From Ramichloridium luteum (taxonomy: Eukaryota; Ascomycota; Dothideomycetes; Mycosphaerellales; Dissoconiaceae): a DNA stretch of 64,000 bases. The DNA is taken from NCBI GenBank assembly GCA_002368545.1, contig MTSC01000003.1:868001-932000 (forward strand), written 5' to 3'. The position numbers and the translations under genes are program-made. Of the stretch, positions 53,563-64,000 are shown one piece after another. The notes under the pieces were generated by a model. It searched no databases, was not told the origin of the DNA, and worked only from the letters and a program-made list of their open reading frames with translations. Numbering within the stretch: position 1 is the stretch's first letter; the number at the start of each line of letters is the position of its first letter.

Positions 53563-55209
53563 CTAGTCATGAAGTTGATGAGTTGGACAACTTCCAACGC
53601 CTTTGGTTTCCCACCATTGACGAATGCATGACCTGTGAAATTTACACAGACACTCCATCCGTCCTAGTTCGTCTCCGGGTTCGAACTCTTCAAAGCATAT
53701 GACACATTCCTCTGGATGACCGTCTTCTCCTGCGCAGTCCTTCTCCGTTGCACGGTAGACTGCCATTCCCCGTGAGCGATAACTCGAGGCTCGAGCTCGA
53801 AGGACGTTCGGTGCAGATGGACCTGCGGGGCTATTGAACGACGCACCAGGGTCCATCTGACCTACTGAAGGGGGAGTGCTCGCGTTATGTTCGGGTAATG
53901 GAACTCGCTGCGAAGGGGTTGAGGAAAATCGGCTGGCGATGCAATCCTGAATGTGTGCTTCACGAATAGAGTCTCCGACTGGCATCTCTCTCCCACACAC
54001 CGGACATTCATCTTCTTCCTTCACTTCTCGTCGGGGTACCATTGGGGGTGGTACGGGTATTGGGCGGGCAAATGGTACGCGGGACACATCCCTTCTACCA
54101 CCTGGAAGCGCCGGCAATGGACAATTATCTGTACTCTGGGAGTAACGGTGAGTTCCATGACGTGGAACATGCCGCTGACCGATATGCATCGGACTCGGCC
54201 CTGGATTACGTGAAAGCGGGTCGCTGCTATTCGAAAGGTAATCATGACCGTCAGGGTTGAAAGCGGGAGGTTGATGAGAGTATGATCTTTGCCGTGCGGA
54301 GACGCTGCGTTGGGGGTCCAGCCACTGGGCCTGAGGAGAGCCTGTAGCGCCGCTCGCTAATCGATCCTGCTCCACACCGAAATCTAGATGTCTCCCGAGA
54401 CGACTGTCAGCAATCGAAGTTGTGTGTCCCTGTGCAGAGGATGTCCCAGGGCTCCAAGGATCAGGCACGCAAGGGTTGCAAACCCTCACCACTTCTCTAC
54501 CGCCCAGTGCAGGATTGAGCACATGGTCCGAGAATGAGAAGAGTGCATCGTCCTCTTCATCACCCTCCTGATCATCTTCGAGGCCTAGGTATGCACTTGG
54601 CGGTTGGACGATGTATTGGCGAGGTATGGTGATACGGTGGGGAGAGCACGCAGAACAAACAACGCGCCCACATTTCCGGCAGTGGTGCTTTCGATACCAG
54701 AACGTGAATTCTACTCCGCATATCGGGCACTTGCTTACTTCGACATCAGGTTGCCATCTTGGAGGGGTAATATCAGGTATCCTGCTTGCTACAAGGCTCT
54801 CTAAGAGCGTATTGTTATGGTTGTAATTAGGATTGTTCGGCTCACCAGACAAGTGTCTTGGGTAGTATCCAGGTGGTGCTGGTAACCTTCGACCTGTATC
54901 CGGGGCACTATCTGTCCCTTGGTGGGTTGCTCTTATGCTGGCTGTTGACACGAGCTGCTCAGTCGGATCAGCTCCGATGTTTTCGTCCATTACAGCTGTA
55001 TAGGGATAGAACGGTCTCCGTTCGTGCTCGCTTCCAGTATGCCTTCTCTTTCTGTGGGCAGAGTTCTGCCGGCTCCGGCTAGATGCACCGTTGGCTGGAG
55101 CAGTCTCCACGTATGTATATTGTGTGATAGCGTGTGACGCTTGGGTCTCGTTGCTGACTTGTTCAGTCGCTGAAGCAGGGTGGTCTCCATACGGAGAGGT
55201 GTGGCTCAT
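53563..55209 (-). CDS. FYVE- and RING-finger protein, Pib1-like E3 ubiquitin ligase
   Basis: From the ATG at 55209 the protein has 548 residues in one exon; the frame is open further upstream but without a better start. A FYVE-type finger spans about 152-247, with CPICGVEFTFWYRKHHCRKC (R-K-H-H-C) and a final VCNPC. Between its third and last Cys pairs is an unusually long acidic loop (DDQEGDEEDDALFSF). A second zinc module, CPVCGREMPVGDSIREAHIQ ending in DC (402-422), has the C-x2-C ... H-x3-C pattern of UBZ4-type ubiquitin-binding fingers. The RING lies at 501-548 (CVICFEEFEPGDELG, then CKFHRSCIRQWWETK). Yeast Pib1 is an endosomal and vacuolar E3 that binds PtdIns3P through FYVE. That role is inferred for this gene. 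Confidence 0.88.
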   Translation of the reverse strand: MSHTSPYGDHPASATEQVSNETQASHAITQYTYVETAPANGASSRSRQNSAHRKRRHTGSEHERRPFYPYTAVMDENIGADPTEQLVSTASIRATHQGTDSAPDTGRRLPAPPGYYPRHLSGEPNNPNYNHNNTLLESLVASRIPDITPPRWQPDVEVSKCPICGVEFTFWYRKHHCRKCGRVVCSACSPHRITIPRQYIVQPPSAYLGLEDDQEGDEEDDALFSFSDHVLNPALGGREVVRVCNPCVPDPWSPGTSSAQGHTTSIADSRLGRHLDFGVEQDRLASGATGSPQAQWLDPQRSVSARQRSYSHQPPAFNPDGHDYLSNSSDPLSRNPGPSPMHIGQRHVPRHGTHRYSQSTDNCPLPALPGGRRDVSRVPFARPIPVPPPMVPRREVKEEDECPVCGREMPVGDSIREAHIQDCIASRFSSTPSQRVPLPEHNASTPPSVGQMDPGASFNSPAGPSAPNVLRARASSYRSRGMAVYRATEKDCAGEDGHPEECVICFEEFEPGDELGRMECLCKFHRSCIRQWWETKGVGSCPTHQLHD

Positions 55210-56210
55210 GTTGGTGCTGATACAGGATGCACAGCGAACGTCATGCCAGCTATCGCACCTGCGATCGCTCGACGAGTGTCTGCGCGACGGCAAAGTTTCG
55301 CCAAATATTGCCGATGATATGGAGGTCGATAAGGATACGATAGCAACCTGCATGGACGATACGGTGCTCGGGGTGGACTAGACCAACGCCTGGGTGACTT
55401 TAGTATGCCGTAGCGTGTAACGCGATGGGCCGCCACGGCCGCGTCCGCGCCGTGCGGGCCGAGCGACCGTAAATTGGATCCAGGAAAGACATGGACGTGT
55501 AACAACATTGAGCCTGAAGTTCCTGTCTTCATGATCACCATCGTCTCATAGCCTAGCTTTTGAGCACCACAGATTCCCGATGGCCGGAAGTATACGTTGT
55601 AGAGCCAGACTATGCTCCTTGTGTTGTTCATCTCGTACATATATCAATTGCCCGCATGACGCGCCCCAGTTGGTCGACTGTGCTCTGTGCGTCGCTGAGC
55701 AAGTGTCTCCTATATCCAACTTGTGAGGTCACTTTCTTTGCTCTGGCAACAGATATGTGTCATGGATGTTTGCAACTGACCCACCGTCCACGGTCTCAAT
55801 CTAACCGTGTGATACCTGATGTGCTGTACTGTGGCGGAAAAAAGCCGAAGAATTTACCTTGGCGCGATACATCTACTCGGCACGTGTTCCGTCAGCCTGA
55901 TTTGAGGCCTGAACAAAATACGCGACTGTCTAGGGATGTCTCAACACCATGGTTCATGACCAAAGATGTTGAGGGATGTTAGAAAGATTTGAAGAAAAGT
56001 GGCGCTAGCATAAATTGATTGTGCAGGTTCCCTTGTGTAGAACAAACAGGATCTCAAGTCAAATCGTGAGTAGTTACTTATTCTCTTCATTAAAGCGAAG
56101 TCCCGTGACCAGTTTGCACAAGCGCTATGCTTCCAAGGTAATTGCGAGCGTTAAACACCAGTCAGTCCCAAAGTCAACTGATCTCAGCCGCTCAGATAAG
56201 AGCATCTTGT
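55210..56210. other. intergenic, 1.0 kb
   Basis: Upstream region of the FYVE-RING gene and 3' side of the Zn2Cys6 gene. Short overlapping frames only; nothing assignable. Confidence 0.4.
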
Positions 56211-59028
56211 TCATTCCGATTGGAATTTTCGAGACCATGTCGGTCCACGGGCTGCTTGTGGTTTTGAGACTTTGCATGCCTTTCTGATGCGAGTATTCGC
56301 ACGAACTTGAGCGCTCAAGCGCGCTCTCCCAGCCTGCCCTTGTCCTAAAAGCTTTGCGTCCCTGGCCAAGCAATCAAGCGCAGGCGTGCATGCTTCTACT
56401 GGACCGTCAACAGCAACTTGTTGTTCAGAACAGTCTGCTGCAGCCATTGATACTGACATCGGGAAAGGTGACGGATCGACACAGCTAATGACTGGCAACC
56501 TGTCCGTGGATCGTCGGGACTCTCCGAGGTGATGATCAGCCAGTCCAGACGGAGCATCCCTTATTGAACTCAATGGCCGAAATCGAGGTTGATCGGATGC
56601 AACGAGTCCCTCGAGGAGAAATTCGTTGGCGTTGCCCATCATCTGCTCGCCCACCAGTGGTACGACTGGCTCGGACTCGGTGGCTGATGCAGATAAAGTA
56701 CCGCCGACCTGCTGGAAAGACGTCGCCACGCCACTCCTGATCTCTGACAGAGCGTGATTGATAGATTTCGACGCCACCCTCGCCAGACCGTGCACATTAT
56801 CGCTGTCCATATCTTGGAAGACCCGATCCGCCTCCTCCACAAGCCATAAGTTGACGAGAGTTCTTGTCTCGAAGGCGTCTAGCAAGAGAATCATACATGC
56901 GTTGAACGCCTGTTGGCTCATGTTCCAGCAAACGAGAACAGCTGGCACTCGCTTGTGTAGAAAGAGGAAAGTGTACACGACATTAAGAGATGATTCGATC
57001 ACGAGAGGTCTGCCCCTGTTTGGAGGCTGGTGGTATGGAGGACGGCGTCGCACCTCCTTCTTGGACTTCCCTACAGGCTGTTTCGATACCAGTCCCTCTC
57101 CAGTCGACTTCGATTTGTCGGACTCCTTGTTGTTCCCTCCATCACACTCAACACGCTGTCTGTTCAGGAGGATGATGAGTGAGTGCATCTTGGCACAGAA
57201 GACTACTACAGTCAGCGTGGGCTTGTGTACTTGGAGAGCATTTAGCTTACTTGTGGACATTATCTCCAGTGGCCAGTCTGGTAGTGGTATCATTTGCCGC
57301 AGCCAACTTTCATTGAACTTGAGCGAGCTTGGCATGGTCTCCCATAGCGATACCAGACAATCTGTGAAATGATCGACCTGGACGACTTTTAGAAGTTCAC
57401 TACTTGCTAATATCTGGCGAGCCAAGATCGTAAAGTGATGGATGATGTTGTTCAGTCTCAACTCCAGTGCATTGACGCTGAGTGGCACTGGTGGTGGGCA
57501 ATCTCCAAGGCCGGAGATCCCGAGAGGTCGGCCCAGGGTTACGGAGTATTGTTGGTCCATGTGTAGGAGCCACCACCACAGAGTGCGTCTCAACATTCCT
57601 TCTCGCTCATTCGGAATCGGCGTCAAAAGTCTGGGGTCTCGATGAAGCCCAATCGAATGTGCTGAGCGGATAGTTGTACCGAACAACGTCCACGCATCCA
57701 GGAAGCGGCCGCTATTGGTAAGGTACGGCCCGATCAAAACCAAAGTCTGAATCGCAAGTAGCGTAGGTGTATTTAGAAATGATCCTAATCGTAGAGCTTG
57801 CATGGCAGCGGCGACTTCATTCACTGTCAGAGTCATCTTGCCCTTTTCAAATTAATCAAGCTTACCGTATACATCGCCCTCGAGCCTAGCTTTTTTGACT
57901 ACTTCGCCATTCCACCGCCCGCCACAGTCATCCCATACTCCCATCTGCAAACCAGTTGCCATCATGGCAAATATGAATGCAAGCATCTCTGGATGCTTCT
58001 CAGCATTGTCTTTAGCGTTCACAAGAAAGCATTGAAGTTCTTCTTTGAATGATTGGTCGAGCACGTGCGGAAAGTAGCAGGACTGGGCTCTCTTATCGAA
58101 TGAGTCCAGGTATTTGAGCACAAGTCCACGGTCTTGTAACAACTTATTTGCCATGCCCGCCGCTGTATTTTCATGCAGGAATGGAAACGGATATGCTGTC
58201 ATGTTCCCCATCGGGGCATAAATGTCGAGCCCTTGTGGCATAGCATGGGTCAGCGATTGTCCGAGTCGCACATTAGCCAACTGTGCGATATCAGTGTGCA
58301 ATCTTCTTGCCATCTCCAAGACCAAGGTATGCGAACGAACCTGAGTGATAACACTCGCAAGCCCTGGACTTCCAAAGTAAATGTTATCGGTACGCTCACT
58401 GGAGCGAAACGGCTGGTCACAGTCGTTAATGTCCCCCGATGTTGTCCGTGGCTTCGTGTTGTTCGCTGGGCAATGCTCGCGCTGGCCACTTGGTAGTGGT
58501 AGTCTAGCTTCGCGAAGCATCGTCCTGAGTTGTTCGCACTCCTTGCGGAGTTTTCTGATTTCATCGCCTTGCGAGATGGGGGCAAATTCGTCTTCGCAGT
58601 CAAAGACGCATTCGCTCGGGCGACCACGGGCGCAGCAAGCCATGCACGGCCGTGTGCGGTCACACTGCCATAGCCTCAGCAGCTGCCAATTATTGCGTTA
58701 AACGATGTCGTGGTTTACTGACCTTGACCTTACGGTCCTTGCACATATTGCATGATAATTGCTGACGGGACGACTTCCTCTTCCTCGACGGCTGTGATTC
58801 CGGAATGCATGGTCTAGCACTCGCTGACAGATCGATTGTCACACTTGCTAGGCCCTCGGGCGACTCTGAGCTGGTGTTGTGAAACATCGTCGAAACGCCG
58901 CGAAAGTTACGGTTGTGGTGGGACATGTAAAATGAAATACTGGTAACTCCCATTATCTTGGTGGAGGATAGAGTCTTTAAGATCTTCCTGCTAAGTGCAT
59001 GCAACACATTGCCAGCCTCTCCAGTCAT
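56211..59028 (-). CDS. Zn2Cys6 transcription factor with fungal_trans region
   Basis: Four exons, 58723-59028, 57866-58664, 57251-57823 and 56211-57205, give 890 residues. Intron lengths are 58, 42 and 45 nt, all GT-AG; the first splits the zinc cluster and the last is stop-free and a multiple of three. The cluster C93-NMC-KDRKVK-C103-DRTRP-C109-MAC ... C121 is canonical and preceded by basic RKRKSSRQQ. A coiled-coil linker (EIRKLRKECEQLRTMLREA) suits a dimer. The regulatory region includes FLDAWTLFGTTIRSAHSIGL and GMLRRTLWWWLLHMDQQYS, typical fungal_trans blocks. The target genes are unknown. A Lys- and Pro-rich insert (SKKEVRRRPPYHQPPNRGR) interrupts the C-terminal half. Confidence 0.85.
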
Positions 59029-60943
59029 TCACATCCAAACAAAGCGCACTACCAAAGTAGGATAGCTTCCTGGCCAGAAGTATGGACTATGTTGTGCTCA
59101 TCCACCATGCACGACGCTGCATACGCATGCAAAAAGCTGAAGTCTTCACAAAGATCAGATCTACCTATGCATGATATACCAGTGGTCTCGATGAACGAGT
59201 GGAGCCACCATACAAGGTAGTTTGAATGAGTGCTGCACATATGAACACTGCCGTATGTCGAGACAGCAGTCTGACCTCAACTGTGTTTCGCAGCTGCCAC
59301 TCGCTCGAAGGTGGGAGATCATCCCTCGAATCAAGGACTTGAGTAACAGCGCGAAAAGTATGATTTGGAGCGTGTGAGACTGCTGGTTCCATGTAATTAT
59401 TAGATGTGCAGCACAGAGACTAGCAAGCAATGTTAGCCAATAGATTCAACTATTCTTGAGCACTACATTAAACCATTCAAACAGTTTCAATGAGGATTTA
59501 GAACAGACATCTAGGGGATCTACCGGCTGTGTATGGACAGAGTCAGCGCGAACAGAGGGCAAGAAATGTCAAACAGGACTGGGTCACAATCATGACTCAA
59601 CGTGTTATGAGCAGCCGCTCGGACAGTTCCCATACATGGCCAAGTGTGCATGTGTGGGGCCGATGCTGCCTGTCACAAAAGAGCCCAGCTAGCCCCCCCT
59701 ATCTGCAGCTCATTTCGTATCTGTCCTAGTGCATATGGAGCTGCTGTGTGGCTCCTAAGACTATTCCCTGATGAAGTACTGTAATTCTTCTCTCACGGCA
59801 ACAAACACAAACGACGCGTACAATATCTTATCATCGATCGATCGCTATTCATCGCTCAGCAGCCAGTTATCAGTACCCCAGTAGGCTAAGAAGACTTCTC
59901 TCTGGCTGCGACCAATCGTGATCGAGGACATGATGATAAAGCCAGACCTTCGTCTTGGTACTGTATCCGCCATAGACTAAAAGCCCCAGCCACACGAATA
60001 GACCTTCCTTGCATGACCTCGGCAAGTTGGACCCGGCAGTTGTACTTGTTTGCGGGAGAACCAAGGCATCGACTATTGGATGATGGCTTCTAACTCTCTG
60101 CACGAGAGTAACCACTACCCTCTAAAAAGCATGAAATTAGTCTCGGGGCGATTCCATGAATCCCTTAGGTTCCCGGGCCGGTCGCCGCGCAGCGGGAAGG
60201 AGAGCACAAAGACTTCGAGGGGACGATCACTGCACCAATAACATATATGTTACTGCACAAACTATCTCTAAACTACTCAACGGTGTTGACGAGCCAGTGT
60301 AGGCACTCAGAGGTTTTGATAAGCAATGCATGTACTGCTTGATATGCCCGCGTGGCTCTATGTCTTATGGACGAGCGTGGCTCAAGAGCAGATCCGGTCA
60401 AGATTAGAAAAGTTGAACTAGCGACATGTATAAGAACTTCTCTTGGCTCCTTTATGCGTTGTCAGGGGGCCATACAGTCATAGGATGGAAATGTGACCTC
60501 GATCTAGAGAGAAAAACATGGTATCCTGTGATGTTTCCAGAACAAGACGATTAATTGCACATTTGACTGTGCTAGCCGAGTGAGTGCCACGCAGTCGCCC
60601 CTTTAGACCGTACGAAAACCCGCCTGGCAAAGATGGTGTCTAGAGTCTCCCCAACATACCGTGTTGAATCTTATCTTGTTTGCCCCATGCATCAATGACA
60701 AATGCTCTCTTCGCAACCCTTTCCGACGCTTTTGGATGAGTGTGACCAACTCGATGGTCTACTTGCTGGCATCGAGGAAGCTAGTGAGCTAACAGCAGTA
60801 GGATAGCACAGAAACCATCTGCTGCAAGTAGTGCCGGGCGCCACGCAGTAGCTTACTCTATCTGACCAGTAGGCTGTACTGACACCAAGGTCATAGAGGG
60901 CTCATGCTGATCAGATGCGAACGAACAGAGGAAGGGCGGCAGA
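59029..60943. other. intergenic, 1.9 kb
   Basis: Upstream region of the Zn2Cys6 gene. Only short frames of under 90 codons on either strand; no repeat or motif was seen. Confidence 0.45.
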
Positions 60944-61466
60944 ATGCAAGATAATGGTGAACTTTCGGACCAGACCTTCCGACGCGGAGCAGTCGATCCC
61001 GATTTTCTCCCGGACGACGATCTCTTCGCTCAAGAGATGTCGGTACTTCTGGCCCGACCCCCGGCGGCATCGATGGCCAGCGCCAACATGATGATAGAAA
61101 TGCGGCAGGCGCGACGGCCGAGCTTGAGACTCGGTGCCCACCCAACGTAACGATCGTTCGGCGCACGATGAGCGAAAACGAGCTCTGCAAAGTATAGGTC
61201 TGTCGCACAGCAACACAGCCAATACACAGCACCTACTTGCCGCACTTTGCGTTCAAGCTGCACGGACGCCATCTGCGGCCGGGATCATGCCGGCGCCGGA
61301 CGTGGCGTGCAGTCGGCTTTCCCGGGAACAGGGGGTGGGATGGGTCGGCGCGAGCAGTGGCATGGCCTCCGCCGGCGTGCGCAATCGCATCAACGCGATG
61401 GCGTTCGTGGATGCGTTTGTAACGCCACAAGACTTCCTAGGCGTTGCGGAAAGTAGCCAGGCGTGA
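60944..61466 (+). CDS. doubtful small spliced gene, unrecognised 152-residue protein
   Basis: Two plus-strand frames join in frame: exon 1 at 60944-61146 and exon 2 at 61211-61466, across a 64-nt intron (donor GTAACG, acceptor GCACAG), a usual size here. The product would be 152 residues, with an acidic PDFLPDDDLFAQEMSVLLAR segment, an amphipathic stretch (MMIEMRQARRPSLRLG) and a Gly/Ala-rich C-terminal half. No domain was recognised. The donor is not consensus, and frames also run on the other strand. It would be the only plus-strand gene in the right half of the window. Confidence 0.3.
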
Positions 61467-61806
61467 AAAGCATGCGAGATGTGGAAAGGAAGCTAGTTGT
61501 GGACGGCTACATCGGACAAAAGTCCGATGGCTGTTACGAGAGATGGGAGCACTGGGAGGCACTGCATTGAATTCAATTTATCCCGGTTGCGATGACTCGA
61601 GGCTTCGCTTTCGCCGCAACGCCTTCGTGACAGCATGTTTCACTTATTTCGAGTCTATTACGCCTGTCCATGCTTTCCATCCATCGTTCTGTTTTGCTTT
61701 CCAAAGAAAGAAACTCGCGCCGTCGCCAAAGATGCATGATACCGCTGACACCGCTGTCCATATTGCTATCTGTACAAAAGGATACACGGAACCAAGTGCA
61801 TTCCAA

Positions 61807-63306
61807 TCACCTTCGGAGTTCCGACGAAGGTCCCGCGCTATTTCCACACGCCGCTGCGTGCACCTCAGCGCGCTCGAGGAACCGCACCATGAGCTCACAG
61901 CTCGCGATCCGGCTCTCGACGCTCGGCAGCGACGGTTGTTCGTCTGCCTTGACGAGCCAGTAGTCGCGCCGCTTCATTGCCAGGCTGAGTGCGTTGCCGT
62001 GGGGCCCGAATGCCGCGCGGACCTCGGCGCCGGCGTGCACGAGCAGCTTGGCGACCTCAAGGTTGCCGGCAAAGCCAGCCTCCGCGGCCGCGGCGCACAG
62101 CACATGCCGGTATTTGCCGCCTTGTTGGTTCAGCGGCGCGCCGTGCTCGAGCAGTACCAGGACAACGTCTGGCTTGCCCATCCAGGCGGCGGTGGCGAGG
62201 GGGGTGCCGCACATGCCGCTTACAGCGTCGACTGGGAGGCCATGGGCGAGCGCGGCATGTGTAAAGTTGGCTTCAGATTGGAGATCGGTGGCGGTCAGGT
62301 TGCAGACCGTGCAGGTACCACTGGTCTCGTCGCTGATATGGGAGGCCATGGCCATGCTTACGGCGACGTAGCCCCACATGGCGGCGGCGGTCATCGCGGG
62401 GTGGTTGCCGTGCACGAGGTCGGGGCTGACGTCCATTCGGAGCAGCTGCTGCGCTTTCTCGAGGTCGCAGGCGTATAGGGCTTTACATAGTGACTTCTCA
62501 AGGGAGCTCGAGCGTGGACTCTCTGATCTTCGCTTCGAGGCTTCTTTCCACTTCCTCGTCTTCTCGTCTTCGGGTGACGGCGGCTCAACAGGCTCGCCGA
62601 CGAACGAGACCCGTACCGCTTTCTTATCCACTGGCGGCGCGCTCGATGACGACGATAGCGATGATGCTACCGATGTCGATAATGAAGCGCTCGAGTCGGA
62701 GGTGCGGCTACCAGATGATGTGCGCTTCAGAGAAGAGGACGACCTTTGCGGGCCCATCAGTCGGAGGAGATCCTGTGTTCGTAGTGCAGGAGGCATTTCT
62801 TCAGTTGGTGTGCTGAGCCCAATGGGACTTTGCACTGCGGTGTACATCTCATCCTCAGAAGAGGTATCACTGCTCGCCAGAGAAGGCGTTCTTGAGTCTG
62901 TTCGCTCTCCTTGTCTCCCGCTCCTCTTCTCCCATGCCGAGACGTCGCTCCTCCACGTCAATCCCGTGGCCGAGTCTTCCCGCACTAAGGCTTGGCTTCT
63001 CTCATATTGCTCTTGCGTGACGGAGCGGCTGATGCGTCTGTTGCTGTCGACATCTGAAGCGGCACCGAAGACTGAGCGCGGGACTTCTCGTGTCGGCGTC
63101 GATGGATCTCGTGGCGCATACTCGGGCGGAGGGTCTTCGGTGGATCGGTTCGAGAGACGGGAGGACATGTCTTTGCGGCAGTAATCGTCGATCAGGTCGT
63201 GTTGAGGATATTCGACGCGGTTCAGAAAGGGAAGCGTTGCTGACATTCCCGTTCCCCAGCGCTCATCGTCGATCAAGGAAAAAGGTGCGAGACCTTCAGT
63301 ATCCAT
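61807..63306 (-). CDS. ankyrin-repeat protein with Ser-rich leader
   Basis: From the ATG at 63306 the gene codes for 499 residues in one exon; the frame is open a little further upstream, but without another ATG. The first half is disordered, rich in Ser, Arg and Glu (for example SSLSSSSSAPPVDKKAVRVS). Ankyrin-like repeats occupy about 275-460, with PDVVLVLLEHGAPLN, LEVAKLLVHAGAEVRAAFG and the typical TPLATAAWMGKPD turn. CTVCNLTATD holds a lone Cys pair. Such repeats bind partner proteins; none can be named. The strongly biased codons give a 344-codon shadow frame on the plus strand. Confidence 0.8.
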   Translation of the reverse strand: MDTEGLAPFSLIDDERWGTGMSATLPFLNRVEYPQHDLIDDYCRKDMSSRLSNRSTEDPPPEYAPRDPSTPTREVPRSVFGAASDVDSNRRISRSVTQEQYERSQALVREDSATGLTWRSDVSAWEKRSGRQGERTDSRTPSLASSDTSSEDEMYTAVQSPIGLSTPTEEMPPALRTQDLLRLMGPQRSSSSLKRTSSGSRTSDSSASLSTSVASSLSSSSSAPPVDKKAVRVSFVGEPVEPPSPEDEKTRKWKEASKRRSESPRSSSLEKSLCKALYACDLEKAQQLLRMDVSPDLVHGNHPAMTAAAMWGYVAVSMAMASHISDETSGTCTVCNLTATDLQSEANFTHAALAHGLPVDAVSGMCGTPLATAAWMGKPDVVLVLLEHGAPLNQQGGKYRHVLCAAAAEAGFAGNLEVAKLLVHAGAEVRAAFGPHGNALSLAMKRRDYWLVKADEQPSLPSVESRIASCELMVRFLERAEVHAAACGNSAGPSSELRR

Positions 63307-64000
63307 GATGGATAGTTGGTGATGTGTGTCGGAACTAAGCTGTTGCACAATTGTCGCGATTGACGTTCTCGAATTCGTTCCCTGGACTTGTTGAATGGGA
63401 AGCCTTCACAGTCAATCGTAGCCGCGTCTTCTATTGGACCCAACACCCAGGGTTGTATCCAGTGCTGCAATGGACGTATCCAAATCAATTGGCTGTGGTC
63501 GTCAGGTGTTGTCGCTATCAGACAGATCGATATTGTTACCAGCGATTAGCATGCGTTGCGATCGGCACACAATTCTCACAGGGCGAATGGTTCAAGAGCA
63601 AGCAAGGTATGACCGTGCAGGTTCGGAAAGATCATTGCAGGGTCAAGGGCAACATATACACATGGGCAGCAACCACCACAGCATGTGGTCAGCGGCGGGC
63701 TGGCCAGATAAGCCTGGCGATATCCTTGTAAGATTGCACATCGGCTGGCGGGGGAAGAGGCGCCGAAGTATTGGTCGTCAGACTCCCGCATGAAGTCGCA
63801 AGCCTCGGAGAGCATAATCACCATACAGAAAACGGGCAGCCTCGCCTGGCCTGCTGGGTGGGGATTGCCGATGGCGCATCTGCTGGGGGACGATGCGTCG
63901 CATGGCAGGCCTGCAGACTTGCTGCTCTCCGCTCGGCTTGATCGAATAGGGAATCGTCTTCCAAAATTTCGTGCCGCTCGTACATGTCAATGCTTAGACC
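63307..64000. other. intergenic to the right edge
   Basis: Upstream region of the ankyrin gene. Frames of up to 126 codons on both strands have no motif and no gene is called. Confidence 0.4.

Noticed and set aside
36767..59028. secondary-metabolite or detoxification gene cluster
   Set aside because: A transporter, GST, NmrA-like protein and regulators are present, but no backbone enzyme (polyketide or peptide synthase, terpene cyclase) exists and housekeeping genes are interspersed.
61444..62478. 344-codon plus-strand frame
   Set aside because: Antisense to the ankyrin gene and rich in residues typical of shadow frames; no motif.
1..64000. tRNA, rRNA, CRISPR arrays and intact transposons
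   Set aside because: I looked for B-box-like GGTTCGAATCC words, regularly spaced repeats, and transposase or reverse-transcriptase motifs by eye and found none; a tRNAscan or repeat search would be decisive.

Overview
The window is nuclear DNA of a filamentous ascomycete (Pezizomycotina; a Dothideomycete is a guess from overall feel only). Reasons: compact genes, most of them intron-poor, with 45-110 nt GT-AG introns; intergenic gaps of 0.3-2.5 kb; and fungal families such as a Zn2Cys6 regulator with a fungal_trans region, an APSES protein, a PDR-type ABC transporter, an Rpn4-like regulator and an NmrA-like protein. No operons, ribosome binding sites, CRISPR arrays, rRNA, tRNA or intact transposons were seen. 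Gene models were built by hand from reading frames and splice sites, without transcripts, so start codons and some junctions are inferred.

Layout. 1-8.7 kb: 5' part of a gene running off the left edge (minus, nucleotidyltransferase-like), a doubtful 93-residue spliced gene, a 985-residue protein combining two cyclic-nucleotide-binding domains with an F-box and leucine-rich repeats, the Pol III subunit Rpc9, a membrane-anchored short-chain dehydrogenase, then a degenerate repeat array. 8.7-19.2 kb: an unrecognised coiled-coil protein, a PRKRIP1-family splicing protein, a histidine-phosphatase (phosphoglycerate mutase family) protein, a UBE2O-like E2 and COG8. 19.2-33.1 kb: a long leader region, the Rpn4-like C2H2 regulator, a 6.4 kb stretch with no convincing gene, and a PSP1-domain protein. 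34.3-63.3 kb: ten confident genes in a row on the minus strand: BTB protein, NmrA-like oxidoreductase, APSES/Xbp1-like regulator, Snq2-type PDR transporter, Sds3/Dep1-like deacetylase-complex subunit, omega-like GST, Ssu72 phosphatase, FYVE-RING E3, Zn2Cys6 regulator and an ankyrin protein. A doubtful small plus-strand gene lies between the last two.

How the genes relate. Most are housekeeping: transcription (Rpc9, Ssu72, Sds3-like), splicing (PRKRIP1), Golgi traffic (COG8) and endosomal ubiquitination (FYVE-RING). Several touch the ubiquitin-proteasome system (F-box protein, UBE2O-like E2, Rpn4-like regulator, BTB protein, FYVE-RING E3), but they are spread over 53 kb and nothing shows that they act together. 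There is no secondary-metabolite backbone gene, so the transporter, GST and regulators do not form a recognisable biosynthetic cluster. The most unusual items are the cyclic-nucleotide/F-box/LRR fusion, the FYVE / C2HC-finger / RING protein, the repeat array at 8.4-8.7 kb, and splice-site oddities (two tandem NAGNAG acceptors, a 45-nt stop-free intron, and an intron inside the catalytic Arg codon of Ssu72).
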